Positions 48,643 to 58,797 of a stretch of 64,000 bases of DNA are shown here, one piece after another. The stretch comes from Epiperipatus broadwayi (lineage: Eukaryota; Onychophora; Udeonychophora; Euonychophora; Peripatidae). The position numbers were made by a program, and so were the translations under genes. The DNA is taken from NCBI GenBank assembly GCA_028023455.1, contig JAQFVV010007254.1:57130-121129 (forward strand), written 5' to 3'. Positions within the stretch are counted from its first letter, which is position 1, and every line of letters begins with the position of its first letter. The notes under the pieces are model-generated. The model was given only the letters and a program-made list of their open reading frames with translations, was not told the origin of the DNA and did not search any database.

Positions 48643-48688
48643 CCTCCAGACCAGCTGGTTTCGAGCTTATGGCTCACATCAGTGAAGG
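48643..48688 (-). ncRNA. Hammerhead motif B1
   Basis: Minus strand: CCTTCA, CTGATGT (A9 to U), stem II GAGC-CATAA-GCTC, GAA, stem III ACC-AGCT-GGT, C, TGGAGG. Stem I is 6 bp with one wobble; stems II and III are perfect. Only A9 departs from consensus, and all three B copies share this. Confidence 0.75.
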
Positions 48689-49060
48689 GCTGGGAGACTA
48701 GAAACTAGATCTAAATCTCAACTTTAAAGTCAGCATTTATCAAACATGTTTCTATCAGTTTGAAAGCATGAATTTATCAGACATGTAATGTCTTCAAACC
48801 CAGCTTAACAAACTAGATAGCTATATGGGTCTGAAATCAGTTCAGTTTCATCATATAGTAAAAGCCTCTGCAATATATATCATTGCAAAATTATTCAAAG
48901 GTACATTTATGATAATCAAAACAAGTTATAAATTTTGTAACTTGCTTTAAGCTTGCATTTTATGATCACTAGATGGAGCTTTACCAATAGCTCCTAACAA
49001 GCTTTTGTTTACATAAACGCCAAGAGAGATAGAATTCAAAATCTCTATCGTTGTCACCCA

Positions 49061-49107
49061 CCTCCAGACCAGCTGGTTTCAAGATTATTGGCTCATGTCA
49101 GTGAAGG
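49061..49107 (-). ncRNA. Hammerhead motif B2 (degenerate)
   Basis: The minus strand reads CTGACAT with a disrupted stem II; GAAACCAGCTGGTCTGGAGG is intact. Confidence 0.55.
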
Positions 49108-49491
49108 GTTGGGAGACTAGAAACTAGATCTAAATCCCAACTCTAAAGTCAGCATTTATCAAACACATTTCTATCAGTTTGAAAACATGAACTATTGGTA
49201 AAGCTCCATCTAGTGATTATAAAATGCAAGCTTAAAGCAAGTTACAAAATTTATAACTTGTTTTGATTATCATAAATGTACATTTGAAGGTTTTTGCAAT
49301 GATATATATTGCAGAGGCTTTTACTATGTGATAACTGAACTGATTTCAGACCCATATAGCTATCTAGTTTGTTAAGCTGGGTTTGAAGACATTACGTATC
49401 TGATAAATTTATGCTTTCAAACTGATAGAAACATGTTTGATAAATGCTGACTTTAAAGTTGGGATTTAGATCTAGTTTCTAGTCTCCCAGC

Positions 49492-49537
49492 CCTTCACTG
49501 ATGTGAGCCATAAGCTCAAAACCAGCTGGTCTGGAGG
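49492..49537 (+). ncRNA. Hammerhead motif B3 (G12 mutated)
   Basis: CCTTCA, CTGATGT, GAGC-CATAA-GCTC, AAA for GAA, ACC-AGCT-GGT, C, TGGAGG. Confidence 0.65.
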
Positions 49538-50121
49538 TGGGTGACAATGATAGATATTTTGAATTCTCTCTCTCTCGGTGTTTATATAAACAAAAGCTTG
49601 TTAGGAGCTATTGGTAAAGCTCCATCTAGTGATCATAAAATGCAAGCTTAAAGCAAGTTACGAAATTTATAACTTGTTTTGATTATCATATATATGTTTA
49701 ACTGAATTTCACTTGAAAAGATCTATTTGTTGATAGATGAAACCATGTTTGTGGAAGAATTTAGGAAAATTTTATTTTTTGGCTATTATTGTAATGTTAT
49801 AGATTTTCTATTTTATTTATAATTACTAGTATTAAGTTGTATTTAATATATATTATAACATAATCAATTGGTGAGGGATTAGAAAATAAATTTTCTCTTG
49901 CTGAAATTGATTATAGGATGCTCATGACATACGTTGCACCGTCAAATGTAATGAAATAAAACATCTGCAGCTGATCGATGATTAAACATAATTAATTAAT
50001 AGCAACAACTTGGTGCATTATTTATGCATATCTAAATATATGTATTGATGAGGGAATAACAAAGTTATAAATATATTCAACTGGAAATGATATAAATAAT
50101 GATAGTGATGATTATCTAAAG

Positions 50122-50554
50122 CAGTAAGGTCAGACTTTTTTTACATTTGGGACCCCTTTTAAAACTTGTGACCTTCTTCCTCAAATGAAAATTTGATATG
50201 ATTTATTATTTGCTTTTCCATGCTCAAATTATAAATATGAATATGTAAGGATATTCATAATAACACAATAGTAATTTTAACAAATATACAAATTTATATT
50301 TCCTAATATTTTAAGCACATATGAGTTGAAATGAAATTTTTGAAATAAATTGTATATTTAGAAAAATATATATTGATACATACAAATCCAATTTAATTTT
50401 ATGTACTTTTTATTTATTTTAAAAAATTAAGTTATTTTTTTAAAAAAAATAACTTATTATTCAAAACTTAAAAGAATTTCTTAAAAATTCTGTGATCCCA
50501 ACAAGTTTTGGGTGACTCCCTGAGGAGCTATGACCCATGGGCTGCACAACACTG
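50122..50554. mobile_element. Non-autonomous hAT element with 8-bp target duplication
   Basis: ATCTAAAG at 50114-50121 and 50555-50562 flanks a 433-bp element starting CAGTAAGGTCAG and ending ..CACAACACTG. Sub-terminal parts (GGGACCCCTTTT AAAACTTGTGACC and the inverse near 50490-50540) form imperfect inverted repeats. The 8-bp duplication and CAG/CTG ends are hAT hallmarks. No transposase. Confidence 0.8.
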
Positions 50555-50562
50555 ATCTAAAG

Positions 50563-52430
50563 TACAAAAACTAAATGTATAAATCACAACAATAATTCTA
50601 GTAATCATAATGATGGAAAGGAGAAATATATATTAATTGTCTAGTTAGATTTCCATGGTTAAATGACAAAGATTTATATTTATTTAGTATGTGATTGTTC
50701 TGCACTAAATTCCTATGATATTCTTAGTTAAATAATAGCATAGAGATGCCATACCATTAATTAAAGTTATGTAATAATATTACTCATTAATTAAGCTTAA
50801 GAAACCCTTTTTAGTATGATTTATTTCTTTTTGTTTTGACTGAATCTAATATGGCCAAAGCATAAAGACTTTTAAAAACCTAATCATATATAGACACTAA
50901 GATAACTCATAAATAGATAATACAGTTTTATAAAATAATAAAATAAATTGATTAATAACATATATATTTAACTATTAGGAATGTAATTAACAGTTCACAA
51001 ATACTTAATTATTTAACAATATTAACAAATTATTATAGAATTTAAAAATTTTATTTTTTTAATTTTTTGTTCAAGAATGAAAATCAAATTGTTTTAAAAC
51101 CTGTTAAAATAATTATTTTTATGGAGCAAATGTTAAAAAGTATTTTTTAAAAAATAATAAATAAATTTAATGAATGATTAAGTTATTCTATAATTTTATA
51201 TGATTTGCAATTAAAAATATTTATACGACTAAGGTAGATTAAATATTTGTTTTTAAATAATTGATTTAGTAAATCAGAAATGAAATTTTAGTTATAGTTA
51301 TTATTAATTAAATATTTGCTTGTTTTTATTCATTAATTTTACTAATAATATCTTTATTTCTTAACATTCATTTTATCTATTATCTGAATTATATGTTAGC
51401 ATGACTTTAATAATTTTCCCAGCATTAGAGAGTTTTAAAATGAAGCTTCAATATGTGATTCCTGATGTAGTGTGGTTAATGATTGGCAGAAGCATATTAC
51501 TAGGAATAGATATTTTCTAAAAATCTATGGGCAATTGGTCCAATTTTTTTCCTGATCACTTAACTTATCACTTAGTATTATCTCTGTGTCACTGAAATTC
51601 TCTTTGGCTAATTTCAACTCAAAACTGATTTCATATCCAAATGACTAAATTGACTTCTTTTATCCTTTTTATAAGTTTATGTTTTGAAAATATATATATA
51701 TTTGGAGTATATTTTCCTTTATAAATATTTTGTTGTAAATGTTATGTCCACACCTTACTAAATCTTATGGCCCAGACCTTTATCAGGGAGTTTTCCTGTT
51801 CCGTGACTTAATTTTCAATAGTTTACCCAAAAATCCAATGCATTTAATAAATTTAACTTACAATAATTTAATACATTAACTGACAATAATTATTAGAGTA
51901 ACTTTACATTTTTATATACATATATACACATAAGCCCATATTTGTACAAAATAATAATATTGTTCCAACCTGTTTAGTCCCTAGCTTGCTTTCTCATGTC
52001 CAGAGGCAATCCACTCTAAAAACTATTGGGAAAAGGATGGTGTCCAGCACCCTAATTTTACTCCATCTCCCAGTTGAGCTCCTCATTAACTCCTTCCTTT
52101 TTCTCCTCGAACTTGCATGTCTTCTTTCATTGTTTGCTTCCTACAGCTGAGTGGCTGGTATTACTGTTCATCAGGTAAGGTAGTTATTTCTCTAAGTGCA
52201 CACATGTTGGATTCCAGAGTGTTTTACCTTTTGTTAACTTCAATTAATGAGTAATTATGAGACTCAAATGACAGAAATCTGACTCTCATTTCTTTAATTA
52301 TTATAAGTACATTTTTCTCTCATTATTAGTATTTTTACTTTTTCACTATAATTTGAATATAATCTTTTTTCTAACCACATAACTTCTAATTATTATGTAG
52401 TTCCATCTTTAAAAGATAATTTTTTTAATT
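50563..52430. other. Intronic sequence, nothing recognised
   Basis: Very AT-rich to 51400; 51950-52200 is slightly GC-richer but unassigned. Confidence 0.5.
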
Positions 52431-52548
52431 CTACAATTATTTTTTCTTTATTTATTATTTCCACTATATGTATGTGCATGTACCCACATCTACAATTATT
52501 TTTTCTTTATTTATTATTTCCACTATATGTATGTGCATGTACCCACAC
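52431..52548 (+). repeat. Recent 59-bp tandem duplication
   Basis: CTACAATTATTTTTTCTTTA...GTGCATGTACCCACA occurs at 52431-52489 and 52490-52548 with at most one difference. Confidence 0.9.
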
Positions 52549-52829
52549 ACATAAATATCAGTAAACTACTTAATTGATTTATTTATCATTATCTATCATA
52601 ACATAATCTCTATATAAAAATGTTTCCTCTTTTTTGACTTATTAATTAATTACCTTAAGATGGTTTACTAAAAAAAAAAAAAAATTTAAGTATATTATTT
52701 AAACAAATATAAAATACAAACTTTAAATATAATTTCATGGTCTTTTTAAATCTTGTCTTTACAAACTCATTTTACCATTATTATTTTTTAATATGTAGAC
52801 AAACATGCACATCTATATATAATTAAAAA

Positions 52830-53400
52830 TAATCAATTTAAAACAAAATTGAAATAGACAACTCACTATAAATAAAAAAAAAAATTTAATATATCAATCC
52901 GACTTTCATTCCTTAATGGAATCTTTTCAAGATGTTTCTTTTTATATAAACACATGATCAATTATCCTACAACTCCCCTCCTCCCAATAAACATTATTTA
53001 CATTACATTACAATAATTATAGTTATTAAAATACATACATTAAATATAATTAATAAAATACATATATATAAAAAGGAATAAACTTATTATAGTTATAGTC
53101 CTTCCCCCATCATTCCATAATATATATACTTACAAATAATCTAAAAAACAATAATAATAATCCTTTCCTTTTATTTTTAAAATTACAACCCTAAAGTTTC
53201 CAATAATTTAGCAATGCCCATTTCCCTACTAATTGTGTTGGACTTTAACCGTGATTACACATTTGTTTAAATGTTTTTGAATATACAAAGTGTCATTAAC
53301 GCTCCATTAAGGAATGAAAACCAGATTGATGTATTAAGTAATTTTTTTTATTTATAATGAAATGTCTATTTCAATTTTGTTTTAAATTGATTGTTTTTAA
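52830..53400 (-). mobile_element. Penelope-like element 3' fragment between inverted repeats
   Basis: Arms at about 52830-52920 and 53312-53400 (CATTCCTTAATGGA / TCCATTAAGGAATG, AAAACAAAATTGAAATAGAC) are inverted copies. Between them the minus strand encodes NDTLYIQKHLNKCVITVK and GKWALLN, matching the GIY-YIG C-terminus ETLYIQENLDKCVNIVK..GKWALLN of the PLE at 15792. It is thus a relative of the 15-20 kb PLE, reduced to its end. Confidence 0.7.
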
Positions 53401-53479
53401 TTTTATATATAAAACGCAACATTATGGACAAATTTTAACATTGAAATTTGATCATTTAAAGTACATCTATATATATACA

Positions 53480-53640
53480 GAACAAATGATGAAGATATAT
53501 TGTGATCTGGACCAACTGATGAGTGCTGGTTAGACATGAAATGAGTATCTTGGGGATCATTTATCTTTTTTACATGTCTTCGATTATATGTTTCAGTAAT
53601 GTATAATGGAATAGAGTTTTGAAAAATCTTTAAATATATA
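53480..53640 (+). repeat. Hammerhead repeat family C, copy 3 (partial)
   Basis: GTGATCTGGACCAACTGATG through TTACATGTCTTCGATTATAT and TATAATGGAATAGAG matches the family order; the 3' part is eroded. Confidence 0.65.
53509..53553 (+). ncRNA. Hammerhead ribozyme, family C, core intact
   Basis: GGACCAA, CTGATGA, GTGCTGGTTAGACAT, GAA, ATGAGTAT, C, TTGG. Core bases are kept; stem II has mismatches. Confidence 0.65.
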
Positions 53641-53969
53641 TTATATAAAATTAAGTTTAATTATCTCTTTAAAAAATGTGTATATGAAGATAAACTGTAA
53701 CATGTTCTATACGGATTTCTTGAAAAAATATTGTTTCTAATCTATCTATAGTGTGAGAGGTTGATATGACTTCTATGATGGTGAATGGTTGTGATAGGAT
53801 TGAGTTAAAGTGAAAGATGTACTAAGAATATAATTTGACTATATATATGTGTGTGTGTATATATATATAATACAAATAAAATGTTTTTAATTAAACAAAC
53901 TATTGTAATAATGATAAAAATAATAAATATAATGGTAATTAACTATTATATATAAACTTTCAACCTGCA

Positions 53970-54447
53970 GAAGTACTTTCAGTTAATTCTTTAACTCTCA
54001 TCAACTGCTGTTAAATTCAAAAAAACATAATAGAAGGAAATGGCATCAACTCAAATCCCCTGAATCCTGAATTTTAACATTAGCAGCTTGTCTATTAATT
54101 ATATTCATTTTATTTCTATTTATTAAAATTGCCTCCTTAATTTTTCTTTTATTATGGTTTCTCTCTTTATAAGAATCTTAATAATTTCAAATTTAAATTT
54201 ACCTATCCTTTCATAATCCAAGAAAATGGCAGCAATATCATTAAATTACTATTATTTTTACTTTTCACATGCTTAAGCATGTGAAAAGCAATTTTAATAA
54301 ATATAAATAAAGTGAATATAAATAATAGACAAGATACTAATGCTAAAATTTGGGATTCATGTTTGAGCTGATGACATTTGCTTCCATTATGTTTTTTGAA
54401 TTTAACAGCAATTAAGGAATTAACCAAAAGTACTTCTGAACTCTACC
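53970..54447 (-). mobile_element. Penelope-like element C-terminal remnant in a palindrome
   Basis: Arms of about 165 bp (53970-54135 and 54280-54447; AGAAGTACTTTCAGTTAATT, TGCTGTTAAATTCAAAAAA) are inverted copies. The minus strand reads AIFLDYERIGKFKFEIIKI, RETIIKEKLRRQ and INRNKMNIINRQA, compatible with the end of a PLE endonuclease; the right arm encodes KAILININKVNINNRQDTN in the opposite direction. At 54259-54286 there is a perfect 28-bp palindrome centred on GCTTAAGC. Confidence 0.55.
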
Positions 54448-55085
54448 CAAATAATTAATTATCATTATATTTAATATTTTATTATATATATAAAGAAATG
54501 TATATTTTATTTAAATTTGCTGTTAAAATTCAAAATTTCTATTTAAATGAAGAAGATTACATTATTTACTTATTATATATAATGCTTTGTGATCATAATA
54601 ACTGAAAAAACCAAAATGCATAAAATTATTGTTTTTTTATTAATTTTTGTTTTTAATTTTTTAAAATATTTTTTGAACTGTAGATAAATAAAACTATGTA
54701 TAATGAAATCACAAATGCCAAAAAACACTTGAATTAATTATAAATGCAGAAAATTCTGTTGAGTTACCAAATAGATGATATGGATTTTGCTTGATTGCAA
54801 ACTTATCAAAAAGATGCAATATCACACAATTCTGCAATTGATTTATGAGCATCAATAATTAAAAATAAAAGTATATGAAAAATAATAAAACACATTCTAA
54901 AACTTAAAAATTGGAGCAAATTTCTAAAGTTGAAAAAAGAATGCATAAAAAATAAAATAATGATGACTTCAAAACAGTTAAAATAAATACATTTTAATAA
55001 TTACAACAGCATAATTAATGTGAAATACATGTCTAAACAAATTTTAATTCCTGTTTATTTTTATTAGACAAATGATTATGTAATT
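54448..55085. other. Intronic sequence, nothing recognised
   Basis: Very AT-rich, no feature. Confidence 0.5.
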
Positions 55086-56970
55086 CAGGGATTTGGGGGA
55101 GCTTCAGCCCTGGGGCCATCTTTGGCTCTTGAAAGCTTTCAATATGACCCCCAGACGTTTTCACAAACAAATATAAAATGGCCTTGTACAAAAATTTTAT
55201 TTAAATACTTGCATAATTCAAATATTAAATTAAGAGTTAAATAAAATAAAATATTTATTTTCTCAATTTCATCTATTATTTTATAATAGTTTTAGTTCAT
55301 TCTATCAAAGGTGCATTATTCCAAAAAATTATGTATATTGTATGGTCTTTCTGAATATAGATTTAATCTAGGATGCTGAGTGCATTTTGTTTGCTTTTAA
55401 AGTGATTTTTTTTTTCAAACTAATATCACAAAAATAAAATTAGAATTTTACTTTTTGTGTTTTATTTTTTTTTTTATTATGATGGCTACACTGAGTAAGA
55501 TAAAAAAAAAACATTGTCACAGAAAATTGTGAATTTGAATAGAAATGGATCAATACATATTTTTTATTATAGAAAGAAACAGTAAACTGATATGTCTGGA
55601 AATTATTTCAATTAATAAAGAACACTATTTATTAAACATTCTGATTAGATCAAAATTGTTGGGGAAAAACATATTAAAATAGAAAACTTGAAAAAGAGCT
55701 TCATCAAGTGGCTGACATGTCTCATAAAATCAAACTAGTCAGAAAATTATGTGAGAGCAAATTCCTTTTTTTAAAAAAACAACAACTTTGAAACCATTTT
55801 CTGAAGGGAATATAAAAAGAATTTTGAGAATATAAAAATGTCATGAAAAATAATTACAAGGCAAATTGAAAAAAAATATCAAATATGGAACTGACATTAA
55901 TAATAATGATGTTACTTTATTTTAATTCACAAAAAAATTATGGTCCTCATTTTAAATGGACAATTTGAAATTGACTTGCCAACTGAAAAGATTGCCCCCC
56001 CCCCCTTAATAAAGCATGTTTCCCTGAAAATAAGAACTAACTAAAAAATAAGCTCTAGGATGATTTTTCAGGATTCTGATAATATAAATCATTTTTCTAA
56101 ATAAAAGTCCTAGTTAAGATCATCATCTCATTGAAGCACAAGATAGATGTATTGAATTATAAAGTAATGGATGTATTAATAGATGTAAATGTAGATTTTT
56201 GTATGTGAATAAATATTACTCAGAATTATTTTGCATGCAAATTCATAACTAATCATTTTAATAAACTTGCAAATATAATTTTACTTTTCATTTACTAATG
56301 AATACTCATTTATTTAATCTGTTATAAGAATTCCAAATACAATTTTACTTTTCATTTATTAATACTCATTTATTCAGTCTGAATTCCTTTTTCAACTGAT
56401 CTCCAACCATATATATTGTAAATATATCAATATTGATATCTGAAAAGACAAGTACTGTATTATTTACAGAAATCTTACTTCACAAATTAATCGAGCTAGC
56501 TTAACATTTTATATATTATTTTAAATTAAATATTACTAATTTAACAGAATGCAAATAACTTTTAATATTCTCATATTGAACAATAATGTTCTAAGATAAG
56601 ATTATAATAGTAACTTATATATTCAGGCAGTAGAAAAAATTATTCACGTGCTATTGAAATTACTAATATTGAATAAATGTAGATTTTTGTATTTGAATAT
56701 AGATTTTTGTACTTTAATAAATACAGTATATATATTTGTATATAAAAAATAAGACATCCCCTGAAAATAAATCCTAAGCCATCTTTTGAAGTAAAAATTA
56801 ATATAAGACCTAGTTTTATTTTGGAAGAAACATGCTGATTCAGGGTAAATTGATTAAATGTTTGATCAAATATAAGAGGTTAATTTTTAAGTTGATAATT
56901 TTGTATGGCTTGTAAATGTTTTTGTAAATATCCAAATGGCTCTTAAAAGAAAAAAGGTTCCCCACTCAAA
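55086..56970. mobile_element. Probable decayed hAT element
   Basis: CAGGGATTTGGGGGAGCTTC ...TTTGGCTCTTGAAAG... ACAAATATAAAATGGCC (55086-55190) is roughly the inverse of 56900-56970 (AAATGGCTCTTAAAAG, GGTTCCCCACTC). The ends resemble hAT termini, but no 8-bp duplication was found. A C-run lies at 55997. No transposase could be read. Confidence 0.4.
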
Positions 56971-57800
56971 AGTCATTTACATCACGGGTAATGGCTCCTT
57001 CAAATATATATGAAGCCATGTAACTTGGATTTTTGATAGTGTGAGTTATTTTGTAAATACACTAGATATTTATTTCTTCAGAAATTTAAACATATAAAAA
57101 TGAAATTAGCTGGAAAGAAAATCTAAAACTTGCAAAGTGGCAATGATAAACATTATAATAACCAGTTTAATTGTCTTTTTAAATTATATATGGAAAAGAT
57201 TTTCAAATGGTTGTATTCTGAGATCTTTTCTGAGAGAAATAAAAATTTGCATTTGATCTGTGATCATGAAGTATTATCAATTGTATTTGCAATTTAACTC
57301 CATCAAGACTTGTAACTTTTTAAAACATTAATGGTCACTTTTTGTGTGTGAATATCTTAAATAGTTTTATTTTCTGAAGTCTTTGTTTTAAAAAGTTTAT
57401 TGCAGAAGAGAGCAATTTGATGCCTCAAGGAACTGAAGAGTCCTTGGTCTGGCAGTGAGCCTTTTAAATGTTGATTTATTTTTTATATTATATATAAATG
57501 ATTTAAAAAGAAAAGAATTACAAAATAAGTGTCAAAATACTTTATGATCATTTTTCAACATAAATTTGCATAATATTTGCTATGTATATAATAATTAGAG
57601 AATTTATAGTAAGAGATTCATTAAATATTTCAACGATTAATTAATTATATTTTGTAGAAATAATTAATGAAATATGATGATTAAATAATTGATGTACAGA
57701 AATTAAAAATAAATATATGCAAAGAAACTAAATTATTCAGATGTTTTTAAGAATAAAAGAACATGAATCAGTTGCAAACAGAAAAAGACAATTATGCGGA
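56971..57800. other. Intronic sequence, nothing recognised
   Basis: A short protein-like stretch EESNLMPQGTEESLVWQ near 57415-57465 ends at a stop and has no recognised relative. Confidence 0.4.
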
Positions 57801-57802
57801 TT

Positions 57803-58093
57803 ATAAATATAGGGGATTTGAACATAGACTTTCAAGCACTCTTCAACTATCTACATTATCTCATACCACTGATACACATGACCACATACATGTAGAAAAG
57901 ATAAATAATCACCAATATATGTGTTTCGTACTGAATCAGCACTCATCAGTTGGTCCAGATCATCATCTCCCACACACATATATAATCAGTGTTATTTTCT
58001 ACATGTGTGTGATCATGTGTATCAGTGGTATGAGATAGTGTGGCTAGTTGAAAGGTGCTTGAATATCTGTGTTCAAATGTCCTATATTTACAA
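57803..58093. repeat. Hammerhead repeat family C, copy 4, fold-back form
   Basis: The left arm 57803-57905 (GGGGATTTGAACATAGACTT, TCTCATACCACTGATACACA, ACATGTAGAAAA) is the inverse of the right arm 57985-58093, about 85-90% alike by eye. The ribozyme lies in the loop. The whole could fold into one long hairpin if transcribed. Confidence 0.8.
57912..57956 (-). ncRNA. Hammerhead ribozyme, family C, intact
   Basis: Minus strand: GGACCAA, CTGATGA, stem II GTGCTG-ATT-CAGTAC (one wobble), GAA, ACACATAT, A at the cleavage site, TTGG. All conserved bases are present; stem I pairs CCAA/TTGG and extends by A-U after it. Stem III is short. Confidence 0.8.
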
Positions 58094-58560
58094 TTAAGTT
58101 CCAGGTATAAGAAGAATGCCTGTATTTCAAATATTGTAGAGATTGTGTATAGGTCTGGGTCAGCAGAGTTAGCTGAAAGTTACTGGATTCCTATTATTAC
58201 ATGAACTAATCAGATTCTGAAAATAGACTAACTCTGATATTCTGATTTATCGTGAAAAACTGAAGGCCATAGTCATAGAAAATAAGGAACTATTGTGGCC
58301 CTTATTACTATTTAGTAAGACTCTGGATATATATATATATTGTGCTGACTACATGCGTTTGTATTCACACATGTATATACTTATTAGTCGAGTAATAATA
58401 AAAAATGCAGAAATAAACCTACATTGAAAGGATGGGAAAAGTCAGCATAATAATTAGCTAAAATTTTGTTAAAAGGTAAAAAGGTGAAAGGCAAAGTGAC
58501 ATTAAGAGAATTAGGTCACTGATATTTTTTTTAAAAAAAATAAAAAAAGGGGAAATTAAA
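58094..58560. other. Intronic sequence, nothing recognised
   Basis: Contains a (TA)n run near 58328; no feature. Confidence 0.4.
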
Positions 58561-58628
58561 CTACAAGCAGTTGTCCCACGTTAGCGGGTTCACTTCCCAG
58601 CTGATGCTATGACACATGAGAAAAAAAG
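58561..58628 (+). repeat. SINE, 5'-truncated copy 6
   Basis: CAAGCAGTTGTCCCACGTTA, GCGGGTTCACTTCCCAGC, TGATGCTATGACACATG and A-tail: the 3' half of the tRNA-derived SINE. Confidence 0.75.
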
Positions 58629-58749
58629 GGATTAATGTTTAGTTAAATCATAAAAAGTTATAATGATTTTGTTTTGGAAAAATATATAGAAAGAAAAAGG
58701 GGGAATGGGGTGTATAGCAAAATGTGTCTTTTTTTCTTTTTTAAAAAAA

Positions 58750-58797
58750 ATTGTGGGTTCGCTTCCCGCTCAATCCTATGACACATGAAAAAAAAAA
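58750..58797 (+). repeat. SINE, 5'-truncated copy 7
   Basis: TTGTGGGTTCGCTTCCCGC, CTATGACACATG, A-tail: only the B-box half and tail of the SINE, 190 bp after copy 6. Confidence 0.7.

Larger units (their letters stand above)
48545..49692. repeat. Hammerhead family B array (B1-B3) inserted in PLE
   Basis: TGATCACTAGATGGAGCTTT starts at 48545 and 48963, giving a 418-bp head-to-tail period for minus units B1 and B2 (B2 partial, to about 49188). A plus unit B3 follows, ending at 49692, so B2 and B3 form a palindrome. Each has a hammerhead, and B1 and B3 have the CTGAA..TTCAG hairpin (48831, 49335). The copies are very similar, so the array is young. Confidence 0.85.
48361..49790 (+). mobile_element. 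Penelope-like element 3' end (plus), split by family B array
   Basis: 48385-48540 is the inverse of about 47830-47980 (GGCCATCAATCTCATGAAA, GATGGGAAGGCTATTTTGTT). After the hammerhead array the element resumes at 49692-49790 (GATAGATGAAACCATGTTTG TGG), inverse of 47711-47790. The two PLE copies are thus head to head with the centre near 48360. Confidence 0.75.

Noticed and set aside
57415-57470. EESNLMPQGTEESLVWQ as a transposase C-terminus
   Set aside because: Too short and without supporting upstream motifs.
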